64,000 nt of DNA, from positions 372,001-436,000 of the forward strand of contig JAMYHL010000035.1 in the NCBI GenBank assembly GCA_025531455.1, read 5' to 3'. Below, piece by piece: positions 49,561 to 61,659 of the stretch; positions within the stretch are counted from its first letter, which is position 1; each line of letters starts with the position of its first letter. This DNA comes from Apiotrichum sp. Y4204. Taxonomy: Eukaryota > Basidiomycota > Tremellomycetes > Trichosporonales > Trichosporonaceae. Under the pieces are notes generated by a model, which saw nothing but the letters and a program-made list of their open reading frames with translations, did no database searches and was not told the DNA's origin. The translations under genes were made by a program, and so were the position numbers.

Positions 49561-52500
49561 TGTGACTAGATGGATACTTAAGCTCGAAAGAGTAAACAGA
49601 CTGTGGGTAACACCAAGTGAGAGCGGCGAGATCAAATCGGAATGATAGCGAGCACAGCCCAAGCACGCGAATGTCAGCACCGATTCCTACTTCTGAGACG
49701 GCGGATGCTGCCCGGGAACGCGCTGGGGTCGCTCCGAGGCCGTCTCGAGGCCGTTACTCACGAGTTGGGAGGTGGATGTGGTGAAGTGTTAGGAAGTCAA
49801 GTGGAAGTGGGGAAGAGACGTGGGAGAGTCGATGGGGGGCTGGGTATTTGTGTCGCAGTGAGGTTGACGGGGATTTGGACCCCTCTGTTTGTTGCCGCGT
49901 CACCTTTTTCACCTCGTTTCTTTTCGCCTTCTGTGCATTCATCCACTGCACTTGCAGCTCTAGTTCTTGCATGCATGAATGCGCAAGACGCACAGCTATC
50001 AGAGATCATCACTCATGCATGCATAGCATCAAAATCAACTGCGATATCACGGAAAACAGCCAAGTCACGTGATTCCAAAATCGGCGTTTGGGAACAGCCT
50101 CTCTTCGCCGAGCCCAGCCTTTCTCCCCACCGCCCCCCTCTTTGTCTTCCAACCCTCCTCACCATAGCTCGACCCCCTGGCACCCCTCCGAAGAGAGCAT
50201 AGTGTGCACTGCCGAAAGCGTCGTCTGGCCACACAGCGCCGTGCGTACCGCCATCATTTACACAATAGGGCTCCAGCAGACTCGCACAGCACCTTTGGCC
50301 ATCGCACAGCAGGTTTTGTCATCCACGTGTGTGATCATGACCACCACTGTGCAATCGCTGCGGAGATCCGGGCGACGATGTATGGTAGCAATATGGGTCG
50401 GGATGGGGATGAGTCCCAGCTTTGTCCAGATGCATAGGGGCTGTAAAACGACGGTTGACAGGAGGACGGCGGTGTCGCTCACGATGTGGCACTGGCATCT
50501 CAGCTCTATACGATGCGCTGCTTTGCCTGGACCGGGGGCGGCTCAGCCAAGGGAAGCCCGTAGTGGCCTAGTTGGGAGTGGAAACTTTCCTTGTCTAGGA
50601 TGCAACCACCTTGGGTCGACGCCTGGGGGACGTTGGAGGACATCTGGCGGCTGTTGGTGACCAGTAATGAGGGTAGAAGTGATCAGGGAGGGAGACACGT
50701 CCGGAAGGCATACATTACGGGGTGATCATCTCGCGATTTTTCTCTCAGTTTTGTTTCTGCATGCACCAAAGTTGCTATACCTATTTCCATACATCTCACA
50801 CCCATTTCTGCAAAGTTTGAGCTCCATTAATCGCGTGTTGGACGCTACATGTTCCAAAATGTCTTTGGAGGTAGGAGCACAAGGATGTCGGAATTGGACG
50901 TGTTGCCACAGATGAACATCCAAAGTGGAGGCAGGGTGGAGGTGGATTGATGGTTGCATCACCGATCGTGGCCAATAGTGGGGGAGTGACCCGGGAGGTG
51001 AGCCAAGGGAGTGGGCGCGGCTGGGCCCGTGCGTCGTCTCCTTGGGCGGCTATGCAAAACGGGAGAGGCAAGGGAACTGACCGATCCGGGTGAGACCCTG
51101 AAAAAGTGCCACACTCGCTCTTGTCGCACGATCCCCCAGCTGCTGACTGCACCAGGTCAAAACAGGCTCTGGCTAACTCAACCACCCATGCACCCAACTC
51201 GACCACCCCACACAGAGCTCGACTTCTTTCGGCCAATCTGTAGTCTTTCTCTTGTCACACAAGTAGACCGCTACAATGTGAAATCACAATCCACGGATGA
51301 CAATTATTCAAGACTTTGATGTGTGATGAGCAAATTACCGTCACTTGGGTACACACACACACACACGTCCTACTTGCGTACTTGCGTATTGTATACCGTG
51401 TACCGTTTCCAGTTGCGTATGTTCGGTATGCTCGAGCTGCTCGACTCAGCTCCACGACGGTGTGACGGCGTGACATGCCGACTCCGCACGCGCATGCACC
51501 ATGATGCGTGATGGCTGAACAAAGAGGTGTTGGGCACGTTGACACGACTCGACAACGGTCGCCAGCCGGTTTTGCCACTACCTAGCTCCTTATCGCCGAT
51601 CCTCGGCTGTAATCACTCGCAGCCCATCGGATCGTCGATCCCGTGCTCGATGCCATCTGCCATACGTAACCCAACCACTTCACACCTTGCCTCATGGCAG
51701 CCCATCGGATCTCGCCCTCATTGAGTCTCCCGCGCACAGATCATCACGGAATAGCGGTTGATGCCACATTCCCGGTCCGCAAGCTGCCTAGCTGACACAA
51801 CTCCACTGTCTATGAGGGCGTGCTGAGTCCGAGCGTCCTAACGCCAGTTTCCCGTTCGTGCCGAAACTTGCTGTGGCACGCTTACCGGGCAAGGTTAAGT
51901 CAAGCCTTGTCGACTGTGTCCCTGTGTCACCTCCGTTCATCCTCTTTGTTTGAGACACCCGCTGGCAGCGCGGCAGCTGGCCGCGGCCATGTGATGTCTC
52001 TCCGAGAGCGATACAGGACATGGTAGACAATAACCTCACTGTGCATGCTCTGGTTGTCGCTGTCGACTTCAGACAATCTTGGTTACCTGTATCACCTGAC
52101 GCCAAGAGGAGGCCAGTGGGGCGAGGTGTGGCCAGTCGTCAAGAAGTATGGTTGTAGGGGAGACCCCAGAGAGAATTAACCAAATGCACATGGTGGCGGG
52201 AAACGGCCCGGACTGTAGGGAGACTGTCTGAGCCCTCCCGGTTCCGGGTTCAGGATACACATGAGATCTGGAGGATCAGCCGATCAGCCGGCACAGGAAC
52301 GTCCCTTGGCAGCAGCACTAGTCTGGGCGCTCGGACCCTGGAGCCCCCCTCGTTCCAGTCAAAACAAGCCGCGAGGTAGGGTTCTGTTGGCGGAATGTTT
52401 TGGTGGCGGCTGGCGATTTTCCGGTATTTTTGCCTATTTTGCATAAAATTATTGATTTTGTACCATTTTTGTGTGTTTTTATTGTTTTTACCATGTTTAT

Positions 52501-53366
52501 TGATATTTTTTTCTGCGCGTCGGTTGACATTTGCAGCTGCCTTATGTGTGTGGAGGACATTGGTGGGGACCTTCAGTATCTGAGAGAATATCATTTGGTG
52601 CATGTATGTGGTCCGTGGCGCCTTGGGTCATTGCGTTCTTACCCCCAAAAGAGAGAGCGGGCGAGAAAGCAGGTTAATCACTCGTTCTCCCATTGAAATG
52701 TTGAATGCATATACTCTGCTCCTTTCCGCAGAGATGATGTAAAAGCAGAACAGGTAGAACTGCTTTCTTGTGGCGCTTAGAAGCTGTACACCTTTTGTGT
52801 AGACCGACAGCAGGCAGTACATATGCCACAATCCAGGAGAGACACCTTCCGCACCCTCCAACTACGGTCAGTATCCCCATGAACCCATTGTCCTCGATAT
52901 ATGCACCAGGAACCTCTCCGGAGGCCATTTATACTCATTCAGAGTGCTCAATCCCAGACATTGACCCTCCAAGACCCGTTGTCGCCAGCTGCGTGCTCAT
53001 CATCCGCTCAAGACCGCCACCAATCTCGACACTCGAAGGGCGGGATCAAACCGCCCATCAAAACAGTATGACGTCAAGAGGCACGGAGATCGCAGATCCG
53101 AGATTGGCACAATCTCGCAAGAGCGCGAATTGCACGTGGTTCCACGCGAAAATCACATGATTTCCACACACCCCGGAACAGTTAACGGTCGAACGGTCTG
53201 CAGCAAGAAACAGTCCTTACTGCTCCTCGCGCTCCTCATGACCACCATCCTCGACTCGTGACCAAACCACCAACCAGAACCACAACCCCGATCCATTGAC
53301 ATCTTGCATCGCGATACCGATACCGACACCACAGGCCCGCTCCCCACCCACCACAACCGCGGCGCA
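49561..53366. other. Gene-free interval of 3.8 kb with an AT-rich island
   Basis: The left part is the H1 promoter, with GTCACGTGAT (E-box core) at 50064-50073, about 500 bp upstream of the H1 start. The right part is the zinc-knuckle gene promoter. In between no frame has both a proper start and recognisable content. A sharp AT-rich island lies at 52416-52513. A CA run sits at about 51352-51366. Confidence 0.5.
52416..52513. other. AT-rich island in GC-rich DNA
   Basis: About 100 bp made almost only of T and A on the + strand, with T runs (ATTTTTGTGTGTTTTTATTG), in a region otherwise clearly GC-rich. It could be an origin-type element, a nucleosome-free region, a promoter of an unannotated transcript, or foreign or organellar DNA. 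Nothing in the sequence decides between these. Confidence 0.6.
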
Positions 53367-54070
53367 ATGTTCAACCGCCCCAACCTCCCGAAGCAGCTGC
53401 AGACCAAGACGTCCGCGTCCACGCGGTGCCAGGTGAGAACGAGGCGGGGAAGAAGGCTGTCATTATCTGCAGATGAGCCGTTTCCCCCCTCCTTACGACT
53501 CCTCCCACTGACGCCCAGAAATGCCTCAAACTAGGACACGCAACCTACGAGTGCAAGAACGCGCGGCCGTACACGCCCCGGCCGTCGCGGAGCAAGGAGC
53601 TCGCGTCGGCACGGGGCATCGGCGCCGCGGTGCGCGACACCCCGAGCGTACTGGTACCCGAGGAGTTCCGGAGCCGGGAGGGGCTTGCGGACCGGATCCT
53701 GCGGGCAAAGGAGGAGGAGCGTAAGGCTAAAGAGGCCAAGGGGAAGGATAAGGGAAAGGGCAAGGAGAGCGGTAGTAGGAGAAGGTATGTCAAGTTTGTG
53801 GGTTGCGCTCATCTCAGGCGATACTCGTCCTCCTCTGGATCAGACTCGGGCTCGGACCTCTCGCGCTCTGACTCGGACTCGGAATCGGAAGATGACCGCG
53901 GACGCAGAGAGAGCGACTCGAGTGCCGACTCACGCCCGCGCCGCAGGACAAATCACACCGAGTCGCGGTCGCGGTCGCCGCCGCGCCATGCGCAGAGGCG
54001 GTATTCCACTACCAAGGACAGGTCGCCTGCGCCCCGCGAGCCGAGCGGCACGCCGCCCCGGCGCAGGTGA
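53367..54070 (+). CDS. CCHC zinc-knuckle protein, ZCCHC10-like
   Basis: Small nuclear-type protein with one CCHC zinc knuckle and an Arg/Ser-rich tail, the layout of ZCCHC10; probable RNA-related role, not established. Exons 53367-53432, 53519-53784 and 53818-54070 give 194 residues. The knuckle CQKCLKLGHATYEC (C-x2-C-x4-H-x4-C) lies at residues 21-34 and is split by intron 1 after CQ. A basic coiled region (RAKEEERKAKEAKGKDKGKG) and then Ser/Asp and Arg/Ser stretches (SRSRSPPRHAQRR) follow, resembling RS domains. The proposed second intron, 53785-53817, is 33 nt and frame-preserving, so retention would only add 11 residues. I favour splicing because GTATGT and CTCAG match the local signals. 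Convergent with IML1. Confidence 0.82.
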
Positions 54071-54241
54071 TGAGGGAGGCGGAGGGAGCGCCTAGCGCGC
54101 AGTTGAGAGTTTCCGAGTGACATGTTGTCCCCTTCATAATAAGACTCCGTCCGAAGTCCTCCTCAGTCCCCCATTCGCGTCGCGCCACAACAGTCCATCA
54201 CTTCGACAGTGTACACATAGAATACATGCAAGACCAAAATA

Positions 54242-57200
54242 TCAATAGTAACCAATCTCGCCCCCAGCCCATCCCGTGGCGTCCTCGGGACTCATCGACA
54301 TGCGGAGGTACGCAGGCTTTGGGGTGACTTCCTCATAGAACCGCATCAGAGCACCGGCGTCCGAGCAGAACGCCTCCAGCTCCTCCCGGAGCTGCCGCGC
54401 CTGTTCGAGCCGCTGACTCATCGGAGACAGGTTGCCCGACGATGCCTCCATGCTCGTCTGACGCCCGCGGGTCGGTGCCGAGATGAACGGCCGGTTGTCG
54501 CACCACAGGAAACCTGCCTGCCGCCCGACGACCTGTACGAGGGCAAGACCGGAGCGGTGTATAAACTGAGAGTAATCAAACTTCGCCTTCTGGCGGTACG
54601 TGTACTCGACCTCGATGGTCTCCGGATAGCGATCCGACGCTTCGGTATCGAGTACGAAACCGAACTTTTGAAGGATCGCGTATTCGAAGTAGTGCATGCA
54701 CTGCGCCGAACCAGCCGACTCGGCCAGTCTAACATGAAGGTCGGGGATCACTGGCGGGGCGATGGCCAGCCGGATGGAAATGGGAGCGCGGTAGGCGCAC
54801 TTGAGCCCCACATCCTTGATCTGTTCCACGGGCGCTTCGACGAACCGCAAGCCGTAGCGCTCCGCGAGCACCGAGCACTTGCCGCGCAGCTCGTCCAACA
54901 ATCCTGCCGTCACGCCAAGCCAGTTGAGTTCAAAGTGGAAGCTGCGGTCAGCACCGGAAGGTATTCATCCACGTACGCATTCTTAGTGTTGTGCACAATG
55001 TCGCTATGCAGAATTGCCACCTCTGCACGATCACTCTTGCGCGACGGATCCAAGTCGAGGATGATGCTCTGGCTCATATGGATCTTACGTTTCTTCGGCG
55101 TTTTGGGGGCAAGCTTGAGAGGTACAGCCTTGCCCGGTGGAGAGCGCTGAGTGTTGTGCTCAAGAACAGCTTTAGGAGCGGCCGGCTTGCTAAACCAGCC
55201 AATTTTCTTGGCTACCGTGCGGGACCTGGCCTCGTCATACCGCTCGCCGAGGCGATAGAAAAGAACCGCATCATGGAACTGATGTTTGCCAGTGACGTGT
55301 TCTGTTGTCAGCTAAGACCCACAACGCGAAACAGCTCACCAATTAAACCCTTCTCCATCAAAGACTGGCCCCAATCCTGACCCTGCTCGCGCGTCTCAAC
55401 GTCCGAGAAGGTCAATATGAGCCATTCCACAAACTGCTCGCCCGTGAAGGAATCCTCGTGAACAATGAACTTTGCCGGCTCATCGCCAGTCGTCTGCTTG
55501 CCCCACAGGCGATCGCGGATGATGAGGCCATTGTTGGGCTTGTTCATCATATCCGCCACGGCCTGCAGCGTCATGCCCTCCAGAGTGTGGCCACGTTCGG
55601 GCTTCTCCTTCCCGCTTGTCAGGCGCTCAAGCTCGGTCATGAGTCCTTCGTCAAGGACACAGGTCGATGGATCGAACGTTGTAGCCAGCAACCGCAGCGT
55701 CTTTGCCCGCTCTCCAGGCTTCTTCCACTGGTTCTTTCCGAGCGTTTCCAGGACCTTCATCGCGCCAGTGATGAGCACCTCCGCTTGCAAGTACTCTTCA
55801 CCAGGCCCACGTTTAGGCATGAGCGAGGAAATGGCCGCGGTCGACAGTTCCTTGCCACTTGGGATGAGGAGGTATCGCGCCCGCCAGAATCGAAGGTTGG
55901 ACTGCAGCTGCTCCTCCTCACCAGCGATGAGGCGATCGAGGAAGTTGAAGTTGAGCTTGGCGTCAATGTTCGGGTATTTGAACAGGGTGCTCGTTTCCTG
56001 GAACTTGTGGTGCTGGAATGGCCATACCAGACACTTATACGCGTGAGGGGCTGTAGAGTGCTTCACCTTACGCACGAACCGCTGCACGGTGACACTTTGC
56101 TTCTGCGGGTCAAACGTGAGGCGATGGACGTGGTTGCTCCACGAAAGGTATATCGCACCGCTTGCGTCTTTGAGGACTTCGGAAGCACCGCCGACACGCA
56201 ACCCAGCATTCGTCGACTCGCCCGGCAACAGATTGTTCATAGCAGGCGTCGGATTCCGCTCGTTCCCCGACTTGATCGTGTTGTGTGGGAGGACGATGAA
56301 TTGAAAGTTTTGCGACAGACGCTGACTCGCCATCTCACGCATAACCGCCAGAGGAAGATTGAGCTGCGCCGCATCGGGACGAATGAGAAAGGACACCTGG
56401 TCGGGGAAACAGGCAATGTCGTAGCTATGCGCCTCGTAGAATGTCGCCATCTCTTCTGGAGTCGGCATGAAGTCGGTAGTGAGGGGCAGACAAGCCGGCG
56501 CACAGAGACTCCGCCATTTGACCACATGCTCCTTGCCCTCCTTCAGCCGTGGGCGGACATGCTGCCATCGTCGCTGATGACCACCTTCTGCCAGTTGATC
56601 CTGAACCGTTTCCTTCGGATTACAAGGGTTGACCGTGGTATGCTGGGTCGTCCGTCCAAACGCGGCATTGGTCTTGTTCCGCCATGAATCTTCTGTCGAC
56701 TTGGACAGCCGGTACGAGTTGTGGAACGACCGCGGTGCTGAGCGAGGTAGTGACCGTGCGATAGACTGTGACTGCTCCTCATTGTTGCCCATTCGGGAGG
56801 AACCGCGGGACATGATAGGCATAGGCTGTGCGCCGACGTTAAGAGTCCCTTCGCCATGCGGCTGCCGTTTCGCAGCCTTGGGCGCAGGCGAGGACCTGAT
56901 GGCCGGAATGCGCTGCGGAATGCTAACAGGCGTAGATGCAGTGGAGGTGATGGAGTCCGACGCAGAGTGGGATGCCTTGGACCCAGAGGGAGAATCCTTG
57001 ACCGAGTCTGGTAGCCTCTTTCCCGCCACCTCCTGGCGCCCGACGGTCTCAACGGCTGCCGTCGCTACACTGGGCTGCGCACGCGCACCGATGGAGCCAA
57101 ATAACCAACTGCTCGCGAACCGGCTTGCGAAAGACCCCTTACTGGATTGGTTTTTGAGCCGCTTCGCGGACGAGATCCTGGGCGTCGAGGCACCAGACGC

Positions 57201-60141
57201 GATATGGTCAGTCGATGCTATGGATTGCGTCGGTGATGTGGCTAGGGAAGTCATGGACGCGATGCGCAGCTGAGGCGTATCGTCACGTGGCGTACGAGGC
57301 GGCTCAATACGGGGAATGGGAGCGGCGCGCGATGCAGATGCAGTGACAGGCCGGGCCACCGGGATGTCGGGCATTCCTCCCGAGTGAGATCCCAACAGTT
57401 GCCCAGTCTCTGGGAGTATAGGATTGGACGTCGACTCTTCCTCGGCAATGTTTTCCTCGGACCTAAACGATGTGCGGGACGCAACCGGCCGTGGTGAGCT
57501 TGGGTTCTTGGGTCGCTGGCGCTCCTCCTCTTTCAACCGAGCAGCCAGCAGTCGTGTTGACTGATAGCTAGTGCCAAGGGACCCTGCGATACCAGTACTT
57601 TTGGTCGTACTGAGGGGCGAATTCGGAACCGGGGTGGGAGCCACAGGTAGCCTCTTCACACCATCAAACAGACTTGCGTCGTAGTCATCGCGAACCGCTT
57701 TTCTGTCGTCGGTCTTGAAAGATTCGTCCAGATCGTCCACTTCCAAAAACGGAACGCTAACCGTCGTCAGATTGTGGTCAAGAATACCCAGCATCTGAAT
57801 CTGGTACATCTTGCAGCGGGGTATGAAGCGGTCCTCGCGGAAGGGTTTGTCGTGCGTCTTCGAATAGAACGAACAGTATACCCAGAATGCAAGCGAATAG
57901 CACTCGATAATTTCCTTGTCGTCCGCAGTCCGCATGTGCGCATCAAAGTAGAGAGGATCAGGGGTCGATTGTCGTGTTTTGACTCGGTCTGCGCTCTCGT
58001 CGGCAACCCGCTTTGGACGCTCCGAGAAGTAGCTGAACAGAGGAACACTGTGAAGGGGCATCTTTGTAAGACACACTAGGTCAAGGCTCACACCGTGATC
58101 GATCATGCGTTCGGTGGTGAGGCGAAGAAGGTTTTTGTTGACGGCAAAATGGCCAGTACCTGGAGTGACTACTGTGAGTGACAAACCAGTACGCGACAAG
58201 TCCCGGTCGATGTAATGGTCGTCGAACGGATTGAGAGCGAGGTTTATTGCCTCCAGAACGTTGCCCTCGTACGCAAAGCTCCATCTTCCCAGAATGCGGA
58301 CGTCCTCCAACTGCGCGGTGCCAATGTTTAATCTAAGCTGCGCAAGGTGGAAGTCGAGGAGGATCTCTCTCTCGCTCCTTTCAAACTGCTTTTTGATATC
58401 CGCCAGCAGAGGCATCCAGTCTGCTCTCCGCTCGAAATCGACAGCGACGCGGAAAAAGTCTTTGCAATATTGTCCGCGGTAGTCCCTCATCAAACCCGCC
58501 GTAAGATGATGCTTCTCCATGTACTCAACCTCTGCGTCGTCGTAGTACACCCTGCCGAAGAAAATAATAGAGACCAGGTGCGACGCGTTTATTCGAGACC
58601 AGCGGGTAAAGAGATCCGGAAGGAAGCCTGATGTCAGCTTCATAGAGGCGCTAGCTCACCATGCAACACCTTCTCATAATACCTCTCCCCGTCCTCGTCA
58701 AACTCCCATGTCTCCTTGCACAGCTGGATAAAGATGTAGGTCTGAGCGGACTTGGATCGGAAGATCGTCTTCGTCTTTGGGGTGATGATGCCTGACGCGT
58801 ATCGATTCCGTCCCCTCCATATTGCCTGAACGTCTGCTCGTACGGCGCCGCCTGCAAGGGTGATCTTCTCACCGACATGGACGGTGGTATTCTCCAGCGA
58901 CATGCCCAGACGCCACATGTCCGCGCGACCGACATACTGCGAAAAATGCAACTCGATGAAGTCCACTTTGCAGGTGTCGGGGTCGAGGACGCGGCTAACC
59001 TGCACGTCCTGTCGATGCTGGAGCTTGAACGCCTGCGCGACCGTGTTGGGGACTTGTATCTGGTTCATCGGGACCGAAGGATGATCCTCGCCCAGACGGA
59101 AGATGTAATGATCTCGCCCACGATTGGGCTTTATACCCTCAAGAGCGTCTGCATCAGACCGGTCATTGATTGGAGCTAATCCGGCCCGCGGTGGCACAAA
59201 CGCGGCTGGTGGAGGACGGCGGATCTCAAGGTAGTCGCCCGCCTTGACCGGCCATGGAAGGGACGCGTAGGAGACCAGAATGCGCGAGAAGGAGAGGTTG
59301 GCTGCTGGCGACGGGAGGAGGGATGGGGGTGTAGTGATGGGTGTGTTTAAGCTCGCCTGAGTCGGTGAGTAGGTGTATAAGGAGAGCTGGACGGCATTCG
59401 AGTCGCTGGAGAACAGGGGTAGAGCTGAAGTCTCTGCCAGAGGCGACTTGACCTGAGGGATGGCCGGGCTGCTCGTGAACGAGACCATGTCCGGCATTGG
59501 CGGGCTCGGGGCCGAGTTGGTGCGCGAGTGGCCCTTTTTGGGCGACTTTTCCGCATCGCTGTTCTGGCCCGGTGTATTACTTGACGAGAGCGACTGCTGG
59601 AGCTGGCTGTGAATGCCGGACATGTTGCTGGGGACATGGGAGAAGGCGTGCGAGATGGTGTGTTTCCGGTGTCGCCGGTCTGCGTGACTCGTGGGATGGT
59701 GCGACCCGACAGTAATGTCGAGTCCTGGGGGACCAAAGTCGCCAGAGGATCGAACGGGGCCCGTGTGCACTATTGTCGATGACCGAGTGCGATGGCCGCG
59801 TCGCGGGATGGCTTTTGCGACGGTCAGAGCATTGTTTGATGGGCCTCCACCGGACTCGGAGGTGACCCCGCCCTGCGTTTGGCCGGGGCCTTGGCTGGCG
59901 GAGCTGCTTGCGGCGTTCCCTTCGGGCACGGGTTCTGCGCGTCAGATGATGCTGTTGACAAGGACAAGGTTGGGTGGGGGGGATACGTACGACTCATGCC
60001 ATTGAAGGTTGATGATATCAGTATGGATGGAGAAGAGTCCCGAACTCGAAAGGCGTCAACATTCCGATCCATTCCTTCTCGACGTCGCCGACCACCGGTT
60101 CCTAGGCGATCATTATCGGCAGGAGAGAGGCAGTGGCCCAT
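54242..60141 (-). CDS. IML1: IML1/DEPDC5, SEACIT/GATOR1 GAP subunit
   Basis: Part of the complex (with Npr2 and Npr3) that acts as GTPase-activating factor for the Rag/Gtr GTPases and turns down TORC1 at the vacuole when amino acids run low. Five exons, 60141-59991, 59934-58660, 58627-55340, 55301-54977 and 54941-54242, give 1912 residues. Marks are [40 protein letters not shown] then [20 protein letters not shown] and [15 protein letters not shown], a Ser/Pro-rich middle, and a DEP domain near 1505-1595 ([20 protein letters not shown], then [20 protein letters not shown]). The C-terminal domain has [17 protein letters not shown] and [16 protein letters not shown]. The ATG at 60141 has a strong context; an in-frame ATG at 60192 would add 17 residues. 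It diverges from the HemK gene. Confidence 0.93.
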
Positions 60142-60378
60142 TGTGGCCTTGTGGTGTGGTGGTGTGGTCATTGTGGTCATTTGGTGCGTCATCAATTACC
60201 AAACCTCAATTAACGACAATGCAGCTCCAGGCGATGTCATTAGGAAGTATTTACTCCCGCTAATACTCCGCATCACCATATCGTGATCGATCAGCCTCAG
60301 TCGGGCAGCTCCGCTCGCGATGTTCCTCGATGTGAGCACCGTCTTGTCGGCCATGTCGGCCAACCTCATATTCACGCT
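60142..60378. promoter_or_regulatory. Divergent promoter of IML1 and the HemK-type gene
   Basis: The 237 bp between the two chosen starts must contain both promoters. The IML1 side is rich in CAC and ACC in sense direction. No factor site was recognised. Confidence 0.4.
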
Positions 60379-61361
60379 ATGCGCACTCTTTTCCGGACAG
60401 CAGCTTTCGGCCGTACATTGACCACAACATGTAAACGACAATATAGCGCCGGAACTACTCCGTGTATCGACATTCTACTCCGGAATCCGGAGCTGGACAC
60501 TCAGGACGCACGCAATGAGCTTCGATGGATGCTCCAGGCCATCCCTGCGTCTGCAGACGTGGACGCCGAGCTTGCTGACATGGTGCGCCGGCGCTCAGAA
60601 GGGGAACCACTGCAATATATCCTTGGTACGCTGAAGGGAATGTGTGTTTCAAAGCGTGCTGACATACAGGGGACACCGACTTTGGCGCTCTCACTCTCCT
60701 CGCGCGCTCGCCTGTCCTGATACCCCGGCCAGAGACAGCGTACATCGTTGAAGAACTCGCATCGCGTATCATTTCTGCTTCTCAGAAGAAGACGCGCTTT
60801 CCAAAACTCAACGTCCTCGACCTGTGCACCGGCTCAGGCTGCATCCCCCTCCTCCTATCCCACCTGTTGGGCGACGTGATGGGGCGCGCGTTCGGTGTGG
60901 ATATCAGTCCTGACGCAATCTCGCTGTCCACGGACAATATCCAAAAGGTCGGAGACAAGCGCGTCTCGGTCTTCAAGGGCGATGTCTTTGCGCCAGACTT
61001 TGTCGAGCACGTGCGGCAACATACCGATGGGGCGCCGATACACCTCATCACGTCCAACCCGCCGTACATCCCTGCAGATGAGTACGCCGCTCTTCCCCGC
61101 TCGGTGCGCGTGTACGAGGACCAGGGAGCGCTCCTCGCCGGCCCGGTGGAGGGCGTCGCAGACGGAGTGGCGTTCTACCAGCGTATCGCGCAGCTCGCCC
61201 CGTCGCTACTTGCCACCAGTCCCGAGCTGGATCGTATCCCGCGTATTGCGGTGGAGATCGGAGCCCAACAAGGAGAAGCGGTGAGCAGACTGCTCCCGGG
61301 GCGTACCGAGGTTGTTCAGGATCAGTACGGGCGTGATCGCATGGTTTTGAGCATGCTGTAG
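60379..61361 (+). CDS. HemK/MTQ1-type release factor glutamine N5-methyltransferase
   Basis: S-adenosylmethionine-dependent enzyme that methylates the Gln of the GGQ motif in peptide-chain release factors. The Arg/Thr/Ser-rich N-terminus without acidic residues (MRTLFRTAAFGRTL) suggests mitochondrial import, so the MTQ1/HEMK1 branch. Two exons, 60379-60625 and 60670-61361, give 312 residues. The N-terminal helical part reads NELRWMLQAIPASADVDAEL, then SEGEPLQYILGDTDFGAL and PVLIPRPETAYIVEELA. Motif I is VLDLCTGSGCIPLLLSHLL near 130, with GVDISPDAISL next. The catalytic NPPY motif is at about 211-214 within ITSNPPYIPADEYAALPR. The C-terminus ends in DQYGRDRMVLSML. The junction GG-GD restores the conserved GDTDFG. 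Confidence 0.92.
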
Positions 61362-61659
61362 ATATCTCGAAGCGACCGCTTGTAGCATTTTATTTTGGGT
61401 CAAATGTAATCTCTTTATCGCCTTTCGGTGATCTCGGCTATCTCGCCTGGGCCGTACGGTTTTTGTGGGGTGCCCCGTGTGCCCCGGAGCAGCAACCACC
61501 TTCCCCTCCGGAGCTAGACAGGAACTCGGCGCTCGGCGCTGGGGGATAGCCGGCGCAAAAGTCAAAAGCACAACGCACCGAACATTGAGGACAAGCAACA
61601 GGTCATCCCGGACATCTCATTCTTTCTCAACACACCCATATCCCCCACTATCGCTCGAC

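Noticed and set aside
52768..53160. + strand frame of 130 codons in the spacer before the zinc-knuckle gene
   Set aside because: No ATG start, no homology recognised and no splice partner.
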